Of a DNA stretch of 64,000 nt, positions 62,401 to 64,000 are shown piece after piece. Origin of the DNA: Apostichopus japonicus (Eukaryota > Echinodermata > Holothuroidea > Aspidochirotida > Stichopodidae); assembly GCF_037975245.1 (NCBI RefSeq), contig NC_092582.1:6800001-6864000 (forward strand), read 5' to 3'. How positions within the stretch are numbered: position 1 is the stretch's first letter; every line of letters starts with the position of its first letter. The notes beneath the pieces were generated by a model. The model was not told the DNA's origin. It saw only the letters and a list, made by a program, of their open reading frames with translations, and did not search any database. The position numbers and the translations under genes were made by a program.

Positions 62401-64000
62401 GTGTCGACAACAGGTCATGTGGTCCTGCTTTACATTAGCCTACTTTACTACTTTCCAAATATATGGTGTCGGTAATGAATCCGGGTTTCTTCGTTACCCG
62501 AGGTCAAATCCTGAACGGACTGAACACAGACTATACTGTTACACAAAAATACGAATGTATAGATTTTGCGAACAGTTAGGCTGTACGAGTGTACGGTATA
62601 TAAGGCCTCAGCTTCCAACGTACAGTGAAATTGGCAATGCACTAGGCAAAGACCATGCTGATTCAAGAATGCCAAGATAATGGAAATATCCCATGTCGTT
62701 ATTGTATATAGTCTTACGTTTTATTCTGGCTATCACACATTTTTTTATATCCAATGTTGCGCTTTATATTATGCATTCACAATTACGAAGGGTATAAAAA
62801 TCGATGTGAGCTCTTAAAAATGAAGACGTTCACATTTTGCAAACTGGGTGATGAGAATTGGAGATTTTAGCTAAAACATGTTTGCATAGTGCTGGACCAT
62901 TCACAAACTAACACGTTTGTTGCTTTCTATATACTGTACATTTATTTCGCTCAAGTCACATGATGTTATTCTAGGTTAACAGGAAGTGAAGTGTCGTCGG
63001 CCAACGGAATTGTTCTATATTATTGTGTAAGTTATATACCTAACTTCGATATACAAGAAAAATTCTTACTTCAAAAGGAATATTCAAACTTATCCGAGAG
63101 AAAAATAAAGTTATGAACAATATATTAATATGGAGTACATTTCAAATACGTATAAGAACTTAAAGAAAATAGGGCACGCTTAAAGCTTTACATTTTGGGT
63201 TTATATCGATGATACCACCCAACGTAGCTAAGAATATACTATACAGCATCATGCGAGGTTTCTCTTCTCAGGTCATTAAACAAATAACTGACGTCATCTT
63301 TACTCATTATTATAAAACAAGAGATAAAAGTGCTCAGATAGACATAACAGTCATCCTGAGCTTATGTAGCAGCTTGTCTTAGATATTTGTACAACCCTGG
63401 TATAGACAAACTCCCTCAACCAGCTAAGAACAATGTTGATCCTCTTGGAAGATCCTTCTCTAAAAGTCGTGTCTGTGGGCTGTCATCTTGTAGATATATG
63501 ACGTCACCGTGACAATAGGATCCGCTATCTCTTACCTTATCTGTTTATCTTTATTATATTCCCAAGTGTTAACTGTGTTGACATTAAACCCCCTACCATC
63601 ATTACGTCAACTAAGAGATTTTAGTTCAGATGTCAACATTTGCAAATCTCATATATACATGTCAGAACAAAATGTAATTAGTTATAAAAATGAAATGACA
63701 ACTGGCTCGATGATGACGTATGTATAAACTTGATCAAATCTTCAGCCTTGTTTGTGAAGGAACATTAAGTGGGTGATGTCTCCCAAATGGTAAAAGTATG
63801 AGATTATTTTAGTTGTTTTGGGATGCTGTTAGACAAATATCTCTACCGCACAGACCAATGATAATGGTAGGGATTTGTCTCCCTTGATAAAAAAGTAGAC
63901 GGTTTTGATCCATTTATCGTCATAGAAGTATTTGCGGAAGATAAACAATATCATGAAAGGTAGTATTGACCAACATGATAACTATATGATAATGATCATA
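59438..64000. other. No recognisable gene
   Basis: AT-rich spacer to the window end. Frames at 60339-60698 (119 codons) and 62417-62680 (87 codons) on + have no family motif, splice context or compositional support that I can see. Confidence 0.4.

Overview
This window reads as animal nuclear DNA: AT-rich, gene-poor and full of spliceosomal exon signals, tRNA-headed SINEs, LINE fragments, hAT-type miniature elements, very long (TA)n microsatellites and many poly-G/poly-C runs. No bacterial operon structure, origin, CRISPR array or phage module is visible. The repeat mix suggests a marine invertebrate, possibly an echinoderm, but nothing in the sequence fixes the species.

The one gene I can assemble lies on the + strand at about 3.7-9.1 kb. 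It is a multi-exon gene whose protein resembles the uncharacterised animal family often labelled 'sterile alpha motif domain-containing protein 3-like' (SAMD3-like). Nine exon-like blocks have usable splice sites and almost all join in compatible phases. The SAM-domain exon expected after exon 1 was not found. Exon 4 has lost one base. The terminal exon carries one extra base and has been duplicated in tandem, and both copies carry the extra base at the same place. I therefore call it a pseudogene or a recently disabled copy. Two further exons (6286-6416 and 6784-6901) form an 83-codon in-frame cassette inside intron 4.

The rest is mostly repeat landscape. It holds: GTTGGTTAA-rich miniature-element fragments (3.4, 10.5 and 38.4 kb); four hAT-type elements, two with perfect 8-bp target duplications and one with a 7/8 duplication; a 5'-truncated L1/Tx1-like LINE on the - strand (41.8-42.5 kb) with a 37-bp perfect target duplication and poly(A); an older L2/CR1-like LINE 3' end with an (AAT)n tail (36.9-37.25 kb); two SINE families with two copies each; a U2 snRNA-like head joined to a hairpin (53.18 kb); an unclassified 126-bp dispersed repeat pair (21.9 and 39.7 kb); a foldback hairpin next to a 247-bp (TA)n tract (47.5-47.9 kb); and a roughly 20-unit minisatellite of 38-41-bp units with partial higher-order structure (58.65-59.44 kb).

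On the - strand there are isolated exon-like pieces: 18509-18681, 29972-30030 and 55278-55309 are possible alternative first exons, all ending in phase 2, and 49541-49752 is a possible terminal exon. They could belong to one or more large genes whose bodies lie mostly in introns here or outside the window; I could not join them. Most other open frames are short, AT-rich and look accidental.
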